DNA of 64,000 nucleotides from Pseudomonas sp. FP453 (GCF_030687495.1 NZ_CP117435.1:2236501-2300500), one strand, 5' to 3'. Shown: positions 36,119 through 45,619, numbered from the stretch's first letter. Translations and numbers: made by a program. Notes: generated by a model not told the origin, from the sequence alone.

Positions 36119-38260
36119 ATGCCTGCCCAAGTCACCCTCAAACCCCTGCGCCGACCGCCAGGCTGGCGTGCCAACGTGCTCACCCAAGCCTTGGCCCTGG
36201 CCCTGTCCAGCCAGATGTGCAGCGCGTTTGCCGCCGACTACCGGCCCAGCCCCGAGACCCTCGAACTGGCGCCGCTGACGGTCAGCGCGCGGCTGCATCA
36301 GGAGAGCGCCAAGGACATCCCGTTCGGCCTGACGGTGCTCGACGGCCAGGCCCTGGAGACCCGGCGCCTGCGCACCCTCGAAGACGCGTTGCGCGCCACG
36401 CCGGGGGTGGACGTCAATTCGTGGGGCGGCGCCAACGATGCCAACGTGCGCATCCGTGGTGTCGGTTCGCTGAACCAGATGAGCATGGATGACGGCTCGG
36501 TGCAGCTGAATGTAGACGGCGTGCCGATGTCGGTGCGCAATGCGGCCATGGCCACCCTGGATGTGCAGCAAGTGGAAGTGCTCAAGGGCCCCCAGGGCAC
36601 GTTGCTGGGACGCAACAGCGAAGCCGGCGCGATCAACGTCACCACGCGCAAGCCGAGCCGTGAAGTGCAAGGTTATGTGCGCGGCGAAGTCGGCCAGCAA
36701 GGCCAATTCATGACCGAGGGCGCGGTGGGCGGGCCATTGACCGACACCCTGGCCGGGCGCATCGCCGTGCGCCGCTCAGGCTTTGACAATTGGGTCGATG
36801 ATCAACAGGACGGCGACCCATTGACCCGTCCCCGCGACCTGGCCCTGCGCGGCAGCCTGCTGTGGGACAACGACAGCGGCACCACGGGCCTGCTGGTGGC
36901 CGAGCGCCAACGCGCCGAGCATTACGCCGGGCTGGAAATGCTGCGCCCGTTCGGCCACCGCCCGCGCCTGGACTACACCCCCGGCGTGTTCGACGGCAAC
37001 CAGAAGACCCACGAGCGCTACTCCTTCGAACTCAACCACGACCTGGCGCAGGCGCGCCTCACCTCGATCAGCGCCTATACCCGCACCGATTTCAATGGGG
37101 TCAAGGGCTACGACCGCAACATCACCCGCGCCCTTTACGGTGCGCCATTCGAATACCTGATCGAAGACACCGCCCGCGAGCAGGTGTGGAGCCAGGACCT
37201 GCGCCTGGGCTCATTGCCGGACGCCGAGGTGTTCTGGGTCGGCGGGGTGAACCTGGCGCGCTCCGAGCGCAGTTTCGATTCGGACAACTTCACCAACGGC
37301 TCCTGGCAACAGCGCGACTTCAGTACCAACAGCTACGCGGCGTATGGCGAGATCACCGTGCCGCTTGCCGAGCGCTGGAAGCTCACCACCGGCCTGCGCC
37401 ACAGCTGGGACCGCAAGACCTATGGCGCCGACTACGCCAGTGGCGGCGCGGTGACCGGCGACAGCCGCCAGCTGCAAGACCACTACAGCACCGGCCGCGT
37501 GGCCTTGGCCTATGCGCTGACCGCGCAGACCAACCTGTATGCCGTGTTGTCGCGTGGCTACAAGTCTGCGGGGTTCAATGATTACGCCACCTCGGTCAAG
37601 GACAGCGAGCCGTACAAAGCAGCCAAGGTGAATGCCGCCGAACTGGGCTTCAAGCATGAAAGTGCCGGCGGTGCGCTGAGTGTGGAAGGCGCGCTGTTTA
37701 TCACCCGTGTCGCCGATGACCATTTGCTCGGGTACGACTTCACCAGCCTGGCCGTCAGCGCAGTGAACGCCGACACCCGCAGCAAGGGCGCCGAGCTGTC
37801 GACGACCTGGCATGTGAACGATGAGCTGACCCTGGGCAGTGCCGTGAGCTACACCAACGCGGTGGTGACCTCCGACGCACCGGGCGTCTCCGGCGGCGAT
37901 GTGGCCGCGGGCAGCCGTGTCCCGGATGTGCCGCTGTGGAGTGGCAATTTCAGTCTGGCCTGGACGCGCGACTTGCCGAGCCTGCTGGGCCTGCCCGCGC
38001 CACGCCTGAACACCTTGCTCAATTACCGCGTGCAGAAAAACCGCCCGGCCGACGCGCAGAATCACTATGACCTCAAGGGCTACGCCAAGCTGGACCTGCA
38101 CCTGGGCCTGGAAAGCGGCGGTTCGGAAATCTACCTGTGGGGCGACAACCTGCTGGATGCGCGGTATGACCTGTACGGCGCCTACTCGACCGACGCAGTG
38201 CTGACGGGGATGCCGGCACGCGGGCGTTCGGCGGGGGTGGGGTACAGCTACGCGTTTTGA
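36119..38260 (+). CDS. TonB-dependent outer membrane receptor
   Basis: A siderophore-type receptor of 713 residues. The signal peptide ends near AFAADY. The plug shows the TonB-box-like LAPLTVSAR, TLEDALRATPGVDVN, IRGVGSLNQMSMDD and VEVLKGPQGTLLGRNSEAGA. The barrel ends in an aromatic residue, VGYSYAF, as outer membrane assembly requires. ATG 36119 has CCTGGAG upstream; an ATG at 36083 overlapping the permease stop would add twelve residues. Many stretches match the convergent receptor at 38297, and both resemble FyuA/FptA-like receptors in the plug. It is probably in one operon with the ABC-2 system. Confidence 0.9.
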   Translation: MPAQVTLKPLRRPPGWRANVLTQALALALSSQMCSAFAADYRPSPETLELAPLTVSARLHQESAKDIPFGLTVLDGQALETRRLRTLEDALRATPGVDVNSWGGANDANVRIRGVGSLNQMSMDDGSVQLNVDGVPMSVRNAAMATLDVQQVEVLKGPQGTLLGRNSEAGAINVTTRKPSREVQGYVRGEVGQQGQFMTEGAVGGPLTDTLAGRIAVRRSGFDNWVDDQQDGDPLTRPRDLALRGSLLWDNDSGTTGLLVAERQRAEHYAGLEMLRPFGHRPRLDYTPGVFDGNQKTHERYSFELNHDLAQARLTSISAYTRTDFNGVKGYDRNITRALYGAPFEYLIEDTAREQVWSQDLRLGSLPDAEVFWVGGVNLARSERSFDSDNFTNGSWQQRDFSTNSYAAYGEITVPLAERWKLTTGLRHSWDRKTYGADYASGGAVTGDSRQLQDHYSTGRVALAYALTAQTNLYAVLSRGYKSAGFNDYATSVKDSEPYKAAKVNAAELGFKHESAGGALSVEGALFITRVADDHLLGYDFTSLAVSAVNADTRSKGAELSTTWHVNDELTLGSAVSYTNAVVTSDAPGVSGGDVAAGSRVPDVPLWSGNFSLAWTRDLPSLLGLPAPRLNTLLNYRVQKNRPADAQNHYDLKGYAKLDLHLGLESGGSEIYLWGDNLLDARYDLYGAYSTDAVLTGMPARGRSAGVGYSYAF

Positions 38261-38265
38261 GGCGC

Positions 38266-38289
38266 GGGGAGTCGGCACGCCGGCTCCCC
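38266..38289. terminator. Hairpin between convergent TonB genes
   Basis: GGGGAG-T-CGGC and GCCG-G-CTCCCC pair with one mismatch around AC in the 36-base gap between the two receptor genes. The T tract is weak (GGTTTATT), so it may act as a modest two-way terminator. Confidence 0.5.
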
Positions 38290-38296
38290 GGTTTAT

Positions 38297-40399
38297 TCAG
38301 AACTGATAGGTGTAGCCGACGCCCAGGGTGCGGCGGCGTGCCGGGGCGCCATAGGCCACCGGGTCGCTGTAGAAACCGTAGGTGTCGTAGGTCTGGTTCA
38401 GCAGGTTGTCGGCGAAGGCATACACCTCGCCGAAGCGGCTTTCGAGGCCTGCGCGCAGGTCGAGTTTCTCGTAGTTGTCCAGGTTGAAATGGTTCTGCGG
38501 GTCGGCCGCGCGCTCGCCCACCAGGTGGTAGTTGAGGCTGGTGTTCAATGTGGTGTCGCCGAGGCTGGCGAAGCTGCCCAGTGGGTGTTTCCAGCTGGCA
38601 TTGAAGTTACCGCTCCAGCGCGGCACGTCCGGGGTGCGGTTGCCGGCGTTGACGTCACCGGCCTGGATGCCCAGCACTGCGCTGGTGATCTTGGCGTCGA
38701 GGTAGGTGGCGCTGGCGGCCAGGGTCAGGCCGTGGTCGAAGTGCCAACTGCCTTCGAGTTCGGCGCCCCGGGTGCGGGTGTCGGCGTTGAACGCGTTGGT
38801 GGCAAAGGTGGCGGCGTCGTAGCCGAGCAGGTGGTCGTCGTGGACGCGGGTAAAGAACAGCGCGCCATTGAGGCTGCCACGGCGGTCGGCGGTTTCGCTC
38901 TTGAAGCCCAGCTCGGCGGTTTTGCTGACGGCGGCCTTGTACGGTTGGCTGTCACTGACCTGCGAGGCGTAGTCATTGAAACCACCGGACTTATAGCCCC
39001 GCGCCAACTGCACATAGACATTGGTCTGCGGGCTGATGGCGTAGCTCAGGGCCGCACGGCCGGTGCCGTAGTGGTCGGTGAGTTTGCGCGAGTCGTTGAC
39101 CGCGTCGCTGCCGGCGAAATACTGCCCGTCATAGGTCTTGCGGTCCCAGGAATGGCGGTAGCCGGTGGTCAACTTCAGGCGCTCGGTCAGCGGGAAGGTA
39201 GCTTCGCCGTAGCCCGCATAGGTGGTCGTGGTGAAATCGCGGAACTTCGCCCCGGAGGTGCCGTAGGTATTGCGCGGGGTGTCGTAGCTGCGTTCGTTGC
39301 GCGTGGCAGCGAGGCCGGTGACCCAGAACACGTCGGCGTCGGGCAGGGCGCTCAGGTGCACGTCCTGGCTCCAGCTGCGCTCGAAGGATTTGTCCACCAC
39401 CCAGAACTCGCTCGGGGTGCCGTAGAGGGCGCCCATCAGTTTGCTGTCATAGGCGATCAGGCCCTCGAAATCGGCGGTGCTGGTGGCGGTGGTGGAGGTC
39501 AGGCGGCTGTTGGCGAAGTCGTGGTCGAGCTTGATCGCATAACGCTCGGTGGTCTTGTAGTTGTCATCGAACAGGCCGGGGCTGAGGTCCAGGCTCGGGT
39601 CGCTGCCGTAGGGGCGCAGCACCAGGGAGTTGGTCGCGCGTTTGGTCTTTTGTCGCTCGGCGCTGAACAGCACGTGGGTGTCGTCGTTGACGTCCCACAG
39701 CAGGCTGCCACGGAAGGCTTCGTTGCGCGGCTTGGTCAGCGGGTGGTTGGTCTGGTCGTTGTCGATCCAGCTGTCATAGCCCGCGCTGCGCATGGCCAGG
39801 CGCCCGCTGAGTTGGTCACTGATCGGGCCGCCGATCGCACCTTCGCTGAGGAACTGGCCTTGCTGGCCGACTTCGCCGCGCACATAACCTTGCAGTTCGC
39901 GGGTCGGTTGGCGGGTGGTGATGTTCACCGCGCCGGCCTGGCCGATGGCCCCGGACAGCGTGCCTTGCGGGCCCTTGAGCACTTCGATGCGCTCCACGTC
40001 CAGCGTCTCGAACCCCAGGCTGCGCGACGACACGGGCACGCCATCAATGTTGAAGGCGACGGAGCTGTCATCCATCGACATCTGGTACAGCGAACCCACG
40101 CCACGGATCAGCACGTTGAAGTCATTCGGCCCGCCGGACGAGTTGACGCTGACCCCGGAAGTGTTGCGCAGGGCGCTTTCCAGGGTGTCCAGGCGTTGCA
40201 CGCGCAGCTGTTCGCCGCTGATCACGCTGAGGCTGATGGGCACTTCCTTGGGGTCTTCCTGAGTCATGCGGGCGGTGACGGTGGAGGCGGGCAGTTGCAG
40301 CGCTTCGGCGGGCGCGTCGGCGTAGGCGGAATGACTAAGTGTCAAACTGATAGCTATTGTTATAGTGTAACTACTTTGCGCGAATCGGCGAGTCGACAT
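38297..40399 (-). CDS. TonB-dependent outer membrane receptor
   Basis: A 700-residue receptor, paralogous to the one at 36119. The signal peptide has YTITIAISLTLSHSAYADA. The plug shows LPASTVTARMTQEDPKEVP, TLESALRNTSGVSVN, IRGVGSLYQMSMDD and IEVLKGPQGTLSGAIGQAGA. Shared stretches such as GYVRGEVGQQGQF and TGYRHSWDRKTY occur in both proteins, and the last residues are LGVGYTYQF. It is divergent from the PchR-like regulator at 40528, and a Fur-box-like site lies between them. Two similar receptors may take up related siderophores. Confidence 0.92.
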   Translation of the reverse strand: MSTRRFAQSSYTITIAISLTLSHSAYADAPAEALQLPASTVTARMTQEDPKEVPISLSVISGEQLRVQRLDTLESALRNTSGVSVNSSGGPNDFNVLIRGVGSLYQMSMDDSSVAFNIDGVPVSSRSLGFETLDVERIEVLKGPQGTLSGAIGQAGAVNITTRQPTRELQGYVRGEVGQQGQFLSEGAIGGPISDQLSGRLAMRSAGYDSWIDNDQTNHPLTKPRNEAFRGSLLWDVNDDTHVLFSAERQKTKRATNSLVLRPYGSDPSLDLSPGLFDDNYKTTERYAIKLDHDFANSRLTSTTATSTADFEGLIAYDSKLMGALYGTPSEFWVVDKSFERSWSQDVHLSALPDADVFWVTGLAATRNERSYDTPRNTYGTSGAKFRDFTTTTYAGYGEATFPLTERLKLTTGYRHSWDRKTYDGQYFAGSDAVNDSRKLTDHYGTGRAALSYAISPQTNVYVQLARGYKSGGFNDYASQVSDSQPYKAAVSKTAELGFKSETADRRGSLNGALFFTRVHDDHLLGYDAATFATNAFNADTRTRGAELEGSWHFDHGLTLAASATYLDAKITSAVLGIQAGDVNAGNRTPDVPRWSGNFNASWKHPLGSFASLGDTTLNTSLNYHLVGERAADPQNHFNLDNYEKLDLRAGLESRFGEVYAFADNLLNQTYDTYGFYSDPVAYGAPARRRTLGVGYTYQF

Positions 40400-40448
40400 G
40401 ATGGGGCCTTGGCTGAGGGTTTTGGAGAGTCGCGATAACGGTCAAGAT

Positions 40449-40467
40449 GCTAGTGATTATCAATTGC
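40449..40467. promoter_or_regulatory. Fur-box-like site
   Basis: The 19 bases starting GCTAGTGATTATC match the classical Fur consensus at 13 of 19 positions when compared by eye. It lies 50 bases before the TonB gene at 40399 (minus) and 61 before the AraC start at 40528, so it could give iron control of both. Confidence 0.5.
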
Positions 40468-40527
40468 GCGACTCTACCCCGATGTGGTCTGATTCGAGCC
40501 GTATCCGGTCAGCAGGGAGATTCAACG

Positions 40528-41466
40528 ATGTCAGCTGTTCAGGCACCCACGCCGGTCTCGCAGATCATTGCCAACGGCTATCGCGGCGAATTCGGCCCCG
40601 GCAACCAGTGCCGGGTCACCCGCGTGACCTTGCACGGCGGGCTGGACCTCGTGCGCTGGCAAAGCACCTTTGCGCAGCCGGTGGAGCTGCCATTGCAGGA
40701 CGACAGCGAACGCATCCACTTCAGCTTCACCCACCGCCTCAAGGGCAAGGCCCATTGCAGCTTTCACGACGGTCGCCGGCACACACGCCATGCGATCAAC
40801 GAAGGCGCCGGCAGCATCAGCTTCGGGCGCAGCCGCGAGGGCCTGTATCACCAGCAGGGTGAGATCGACAACATCACCGTGATGATCAACCCGCAGTTGC
40901 TGGCCCAGTGGGACGTGGAGATTGATCCGACCCTGGGCAGTGCGCTGGCGTGTGAGCATTGCTTCCTCGACGGCTACCGCAGCGGCGAAATGAGCGCCAC
41001 CGCGCACCTGCTGTGCAACGCCATGGACCTGTCCCAGTCGCGCAGCAGCCTGTGGCTGTACGGCCAGAGCGTCACGTTGGTCAGCCTGTTCCTGCAAGCC
41101 CGGCGCAACCTCGCCTGCACCTGCCGCCTCAGCCCCCTCGACCGCCAACGCTTGCTGCGCGCCCGCGAGTATCTGCTCGCGGACCTGGGCAAGGCGCCCA
41201 GCCTGCCAGCGCTGGCACGGGAGGCCGGGATGAGCCAGCCGAAGTTGACGCGGGGCTTTCGCCAGCTGTTTGCCAACAGCGTCTACGGCGTGTTCCAGCA
41301 CGCGCGCATGACCCAGGCGCGCAGTCGCTTGATGGAGGGGGAGGCGTCGGTGATGCGGGTGGCGTCGGACCTGGGCTATGCGAATGCCAGCCATTTTGCG
41401 ACGGCGTTTCGCAAGCAGTTCGGGATCAACCCGTCGAGTTTCAAGGCCGGTGCGGGTCACGATTGA
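40528..41466 (+). CDS. AraC-family regulator, PchR/YbtA-like
   Basis: A 312-residue AraC protein with the N-terminal domain seen in siderophore-sensing regulators (RIHFSFTHRLKGKAHCSF, GRSREGLYHQQGEIDNITVM) and a C-terminal double HTH (LPALAREAGMSQPKLTRGFRQLFA, VMRVASDLGYANASHFATAF, ending KQFGINPSSFK). ATG 40528 has GGGAGA upstream. PchR and YbtA activate receptor genes when the ferric siderophore is present; the divergent TonB gene is the obvious target here. The family call is firm; the named type rests on resemblance and context. Confidence 0.88.
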   Translation: MSAVQAPTPVSQIIANGYRGEFGPGNQCRVTRVTLHGGLDLVRWQSTFAQPVELPLQDDSERIHFSFTHRLKGKAHCSFHDGRRHTRHAINEGAGSISFGRSREGLYHQQGEIDNITVMINPQLLAQWDVEIDPTLGSALACEHCFLDGYRSGEMSATAHLLCNAMDLSQSRSSLWLYGQSVTLVSLFLQARRNLACTCRLSPLDRQRLLRAREYLLADLGKAPSLPALAREAGMSQPKLTRGFRQLFANSVYGVFQHARMTQARSRLMEGEASVMRVASDLGYANASHFATAFRKQFGINPSSFKAGAGHD

Positions 41467-41486
41467 CCTGTCAGCTGCAAAAAACC

Positions 41487-41512
41487 GCCACTCGTACGAG
41501 TGGCTTTTTTTT
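41487..41512 (+). terminator. Intrinsic terminator after the PchR-like gene
   Basis: GCCACTC and GAGTGGC form the stem around GTAC, with eight T's after it. The stem is identical to the terminator after tRNA-Gly at 3595-3625. Confidence 0.88.
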
Positions 41513-41520
41513 GCCTGGGA

Positions 41521-41553
41521 TGATCGTTCCCACGCGGAGCGTGGGAACGATCA
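41521..41553. repeat. Short palindrome of the TGATCGTTCC family
   Basis: TGATCGTTCCCACGC and its exact inverse GCGTGGGAACGATCA flank GGA. It is the outer part of the nested element at 26450-26564 without the inner hairpin, and lies just after a terminator. Confidence 0.85.
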
Positions 41554-41881
41554 GTTAACCGGCGCGGCGTTTTCAGCCACTTTTACCGGCAAGACAGCAT
41601 TCCAAAAGCGACCCGATACTTTCCTGAGAGCGACCTGTCGAGTTTTTAATGCCTGCGGTTAAGCGATTGAATTCAAACGAGAAAATATAATATCAATTGT
41701 GTTTTATCTGAATTCTATATGTATACAGAGAAAATACATCCTATTGACCGACCCTTTTGCCCATGCCAGTCTGGCTTCACCCAGCCGCGTTTGCGGTGCC
41801 GAATTTACCCGTTGTCCCCTCACATCGACCTCCATCCCAGGAGGTTTGAAACTATAACTACAACGTAGATCGAGGCATGCC
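41554..41881. promoter_or_regulatory. AT-rich upstream region of the betaine-type ABC operon
   Basis: No gene is visible. Bases 41650-41735 are strongly AT-rich and should hold the promoter. TGTATACA at 41720-41727 is a perfect palindrome with the core of FCD-type GntR operators. A related palindrome lies before the GntR gene at 46687-46702. Confidence 0.5.
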
Positions 41882-42730
41882 ATGAAGACATTTTGGAAAA
41901 CCGTTTGTGCGGTTGCGTTAGTGGGGCTGGTGACACTTCCGGTGCAGGCCGAAGAAAAAACCATCACCGTCGGCACCATGTCCTGGGAAGACCTGACGCC
42001 CATTACCGGCGTGACCAGGAAGGTCCTGGAAAACGCCGGCTACACCGTCAAGGTGGTCGAGTTCTCCGAGGTTGGCATTGCGTATGCCGCGTTGACCAAG
42101 GGCGATGTGCAAGTCCTGGCGTCGCAGACCGACTACGCCACCCAGGATTACTGGAACAAGAACAAGAACCGCCTGGAAAAACTCTCGCCGGTCTCCTACG
42201 GCCTGTACCAGGCCATCGCCGTGCCGAAGTACGTCGATATCGACTCGCTGGAACAACTCAACGACAACGCCGACAAGTTCAGCGGCAAGATCATCGGTAT
42301 CGAGCCGGGTTCGGGCTTGATGAGCGATGCCAACAAAGCGGTGAAGGACTACGGCTTCAAGCTGCAACTGCTCGAAGGCAGTACCGCCGCCATGACCGCC
42401 GCCCTCAAGTCCGCCGTTGACCGCAAAGAATGGGTCGCCGTGACCATCTGGGAACCGTCGTGGATGGCGCAGAAGTTCGACCTCAAGTTCCTCAAGGACC
42501 CCAAAGGCTCCTTCGCCCCGCCGCAAGCCTACTACTGGATCGGCCACAAGGGCTTCGCCGCCGAAAACCCCCATGCCCGAGAAGTCATCGCCAGCGTCTA
42601 CGTGCCCCTGGCCGATATCACCGCGATCAACGGCGCCGTCAAGGATGGCCAGACCATGGACCAGGCCGTCGCCGTCTGGGCCGACAACCACGCCGACCTG
42701 ATGAAGCGCTGGGCCAATATCAAACAATAA
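41882..42730 (+). CDS. Quaternary amine ABC transporter, solute-binding protein (ProX/OpuAC type)
   Basis: A 282-residue periplasmic protein with a signal peptide cleaved near VQAEE. It belongs to the OpuAC family that binds glycine betaine, choline or carnitine through aromatic residues. VGTMSWEDLTPITGVTRKVL, VEFSEVGIAYAALTKGDVQV, IGIEPGSGLMSDANKA and AVTIWEPSWMAQKFDLKFL carry the typical tryptophans. In Pseudomonas, several such proteins with different ligands share one core transporter, so the ligand is not fixed by family. It heads an operon with its own ATPase and two permeases, starting 89 bases later. Confidence 0.92.
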   Translation: MKTFWKTVCAVALVGLVTLPVQAEEKTITVGTMSWEDLTPITGVTRKVLENAGYTVKVVEFSEVGIAYAALTKGDVQVLASQTDYATQDYWNKNKNRLEKLSPVSYGLYQAIAVPKYVDIDSLEQLNDNADKFSGKIIGIEPGSGLMSDANKAVKDYGFKLQLLEGSTAAMTAALKSAVDRKEWVAVTIWEPSWMAQKFDLKFLKDPKGSFAPPQAYYWIGHKGFAAENPHAREVIASVYVPLADITAINGAVKDGQTMDQAVAVWADNHADLMKRWANIKQ

Positions 42731-42819
42731 CCCTCGAAGCATTTTTGCCACTGCCAGGTACGGACAACGCGTTCTGATCCATTAGAAAAACCAGCCCGAC
42801 TGGTTCAATAGGCTTAGCA

Positions 42820-43932
42820 ATGACAACGGTCAAAATAGACACCAACGAAGTGCTTGTGGATTGCCAGTCGGTCTGGAAAATCTTTGGTCAGAATGCCAAG
42901 GCGGCGATGGACGCGGTCGTCCACAAGGGCCTTGGCAAAACCCAGGTCTTGCAGGATTTCAGCTGCGTGGTCGGGGTGTCGGATGTGAGCCTGCAGGTTC
43001 GCCGCGGTGAGATCTTTTGCATCATGGGGTTGTCCGGCAGTGGCAAATCCACCCTGATCCGCTTGCTCAACAAATTGATCACCCCCAGCGCCGGCAAGGT
43101 GCTGGTCAAGGGCCAGGACTTGTCCGCGTTGTCGCCCGCGCAACTGCGCGACGTGCGCGCCAAGAATATCGGCATGGTGTTCCAGAGCGTGGCGCTGCTG
43201 CCCAACCGCACCGTGCTGGAAAACACCGCGTTCGGCCTGGAAGTGCAGGGCGTCGGCAAGGCCGAGCGCTACAAGGTGGCGGAACGTGCGCTGGCCAAGG
43301 TCGGGCTGAGCGACTGGGCCGCGCGCTACCCCAGCGAACTCTCGGGCGGCATGCAACAGCGTGTCGGCCTGGCGCGAGCGTTGACCGCCGACCCGGAGAT
43401 CATCCTCATGGACGAGCCGTTCAGCGCGCTCGATCCCTTGATCCGTCGCCAGTTGCAAGACGAATTCCGCCAGCTCACCAAAGAGCTGGGCAAGTCCGCC
43501 GTGTTCATCACCCACGACCTGGAAGAGGCGATCCGCATCGGTGATCGCATCGCCATCATGAAGGACGGGGTGATCATCCAGGTCGGCACCGCCGAAGACA
43601 TCGTGTTGAACCCGGCCGACGACTATGTCGCCGAATTCGTCGCGGGCATCTCGCGCTTGCACTTGGTCAAGGCCCACTCGGTGATGACGCCCATCGCGGC
43701 GTACCGCCAGGCCTTCCCGCTGTGTGATTTTTCGCGGTTGCCGCAGACCTCGCCCGATACCGACATCGACGCCTTGATCGGCCTGACCATCGGCGCCGAC
43801 CTGGAACCGCTGGCGGTGGTCGAGCACGGCGTGGTGGTCGGCATCATCACGGCCAAGGATCTGCTGCGTGGTGTGCAAGGCATCCCCAATGAGGCCCACG
43901 CCGTGGCGCCGGTGCTGGAGACCACACCATGA
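42820..43932 (+). CDS. Quaternary amine ABC transporter, ATP-binding protein (ProV type)
   Basis: A 370-residue ATPase of the betaine/proline importer class. Walker A is GLSGSGKST at 70-78, the signature is LSGGMQQR, Walker B is IILMDEPFSALDP and the switch His is in ITHDLEEA. The C-terminal 100 residues carry a CBS-like segment (VVEHGVVVGIITAKDLLRG), the osmosensing part in ProV/OpuA homologues. The stop overlaps the permease start (ATGA at 43929). A long N-terminus before Walker A with WKIFG is a family trait. Confidence 0.93.
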   Translation: MTTVKIDTNEVLVDCQSVWKIFGQNAKAAMDAVVHKGLGKTQVLQDFSCVVGVSDVSLQVRRGEIFCIMGLSGSGKSTLIRLLNKLITPSAGKVLVKGQDLSALSPAQLRDVRAKNIGMVFQSVALLPNRTVLENTAFGLEVQGVGKAERYKVAERALAKVGLSDWAARYPSELSGGMQQRVGLARALTADPEIILMDEPFSALDPLIRRQLQDEFRQLTKELGKSAVFITHDLEEAIRIGDRIAIMKDGVIIQVGTAEDIVLNPADDYVAEFVAGISRLHLVKAHSVMTPIAAYRQAFPLCDFSRLPQTSPDTDIDALIGLTIGADLEPLAVVEHGVVVGIITAKDLLRGVQGIPNEAHAVAPVLETTP

Positions 43933-44777
43933 CCACCCCGGATTTTTCCGCCCAGTTCGACGCTGCCGTGGACGCGGGCCTGATGTGGTTGCAGGACAAC
44001 GGCGAGTTCTTTTTCGAAACCGTCAACACCGCGCTGAACGGCGTGTTCAAGGGCGTGTTGTGGTGCCTCGCCGCGCCGCCATTCTATGTCATCGCCCTGG
44101 TGATCGGCCTGTTGGGCTGGCGCATGGTGGGGCTGCGGTTTGCCGTGTTGGCGGCGCTGGCCTTGTTGCTGTGCAGCTTTATCGGGCTGTGGCCCGAGAC
44201 CGTCAGCACCCTCGCGCTGGTGCTCACGGCGACGTTGCTGGCGCTGCTGGTGGCGGTGCCGTTGGGCGTGTTGGCCGGGCTGGCGCCGGCGTTCGACCGC
44301 GTGGTCGACCCGTGCCTGGACCTGGTGCAGACCCTGCCGCCGTACATCTACCTGCTGCCGGCCATCGCCTTGCTCGGCTACGGCCCGGCGACGGCGTTGC
44401 TGGCGACCTTTATTGTCGCCGTGCCACCGGCCTTGCGCCTGACCTCGCTGGGCATCCGCATGACGCCCAAGGAGTTTGTCGAACTGGGCGATGCCAGCGG
44501 CGTCACCGGCCTGCAGATGTTCTTCAAGATCCGCTTGCCGTTCGCCATGCCGAGCATCATGGCGGGGGTGAACCAAAGCCTGATGATGGCGTTCGGCATG
44601 GTGGTGATCGCCGGGATCGTCGGTTCCGGTGGGCTGGGTGAAGCCATCTACGGCGCGGTGCGCACCCTGGATATCGCCAAGTCGATCAACGCCGCGCTGG
44701 CCATCGTCATCCTCACGATGATCCTCGACCGCCTTGCCCAAAGCGCCGCTGAATCGCGCACCGGAGCCAGCCAATGA
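43929..44777 (+). CDS. Quaternary amine ABC transporter permease (ProW type)
   Basis: A 282-residue permease with about six helices. The EAA-type loop reads FVELGDASGVTGLQMFFKIR with LPFAMPSIMAGVNQSLMMAF. PCLDLVQTLPPYIYLLPAIA is the typical central helix. It overlaps both neighbours by ATGA and pairs with the next gene; having two separate ProW-type permeases is unusual compared with the single ProW of E. coli. Confidence 0.93.
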   Translation: MTTPDFSAQFDAAVDAGLMWLQDNGEFFFETVNTALNGVFKGVLWCLAAPPFYVIALVIGLLGWRMVGLRFAVLAALALLLCSFIGLWPETVSTLALVLTATLLALLVAVPLGVLAGLAPAFDRVVDPCLDLVQTLPPYIYLLPAIALLGYGPATALLATFIVAVPPALRLTSLGIRMTPKEFVELGDASGVTGLQMFFKIRLPFAMPSIMAGVNQSLMMAFGMVVIAGIVGSGGLGEAIYGAVRTLDIAKSINAALAIVILTMILDRLAQSAAESRTGASQ

Positions 44778-45619
44778 ACCTGACGGACTTTCGCTTCTCC
44801 CCCGGTGCTTTCCTGGCGCCGGCCATTGATTGGCTGAATGCCAACCTGCACGGCCTGTTTGTGCTGATCAGCAAGATCATCGAAGCCACCCTCGGCGCCA
44901 TCGAAACCGCGCTGCTCGCGCCTCACGCCTATGTATTGATCGCCATCGTGGTGCTGCTGGCGTGGGTGCTGGCCAACTGGCGCGTCGCGGTGTTTGCCGG
45001 GCTGATGTTGGCGTTCTGCTTGTTTGCCGGCCTGTGGGTGGCGTCGATGCAGACCATCGCGCTGGTCTCGGTGGCGGTGCTGATCTCGGTCAGCGTGGCG
45101 TTCCCATTGGGCATCCTGGCGGCACGGGTCAAGCGCGTGGATGCGGCGCTGCTGCCGATCCTCAACATCATGCAAACCGTGCCGCCGTGGGTGTACCTGA
45201 TCCCGGCGGTGATGCTGTTCAGCCTGGGGCGCGTACCGGCGATCATTGCCACCATCGTCTATGGCATCCCGCCGATGCTGCGCCTGACCACGTTGGCGTT
45301 CAAACAACTGCCCAAGGACTTGCTGGAGTTGGGCCAGGCCATGGGCGCTTCGCCGCGGCATATCCTGTTCAAGATCGAATTGCCCACGGCGGCGCCGACG
45401 CTGCTGGTGGGGCTGAACCAATGCATTCTGCTGTCGCTGGCGATGGTGGTGCTGGCCGGCTTGGTCGGCGCGGGAGGCCTGGGCGCCGAAGTAACGCGCG
45501 GCCTGACCCGCATGGAAATGGGCCTGGGCCTGCGTGCCGGGCTGGCGATTGTCGCGGTGGCTTTGTTGCTCGATCGCTTGTCACGCGGCGCCTTGCAGCG
45601 CCAGGCACGGCGGACGTGA
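44774..45619 (+). CDS. Quaternary amine ABC transporter permease (ProW type)
   Basis: The second permease, with 281 residues and about six helices, similar to the gene before it: ILNIMQTVPPWVYLIPAVML, LLELGQAMGASPRHILFKIE and LPTAAPTLLVGLNQCILLSL. It probably forms a heterodimer with the first. The AraC regulator gene begins one or eleven codons after its stop, so regulator and transporter are one transcript. Confidence 0.93.
   Translation: MNLTDFRFSPGAFLAPAIDWLNANLHGLFVLISKIIEATLGAIETALLAPHAYVLIAIVVLLAWVLANWRVAVFAGLMLAFCLFAGLWVASMQTIALVSVAVLISVSVAFPLGILAARVKRVDAALLPILNIMQTVPPWVYLIPAVMLFSLGRVPAIIATIVYGIPPMLRLTTLAFKQLPKDLLELGQAMGASPRHILFKIELPTAAPTLLVGLNQCILLSLAMVVLAGLVGAGGLGAEVTRGLTRMEMGLGLRAGLAIVAVALLLDRLSRGALQRQARRT

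Noticed and set aside
38489..40438. Plus-strand ORF of 649 codons
   Set aside because: Antisense to the TonB receptor at 38297-40399; Gly, Val and Ala-rich without motifs.
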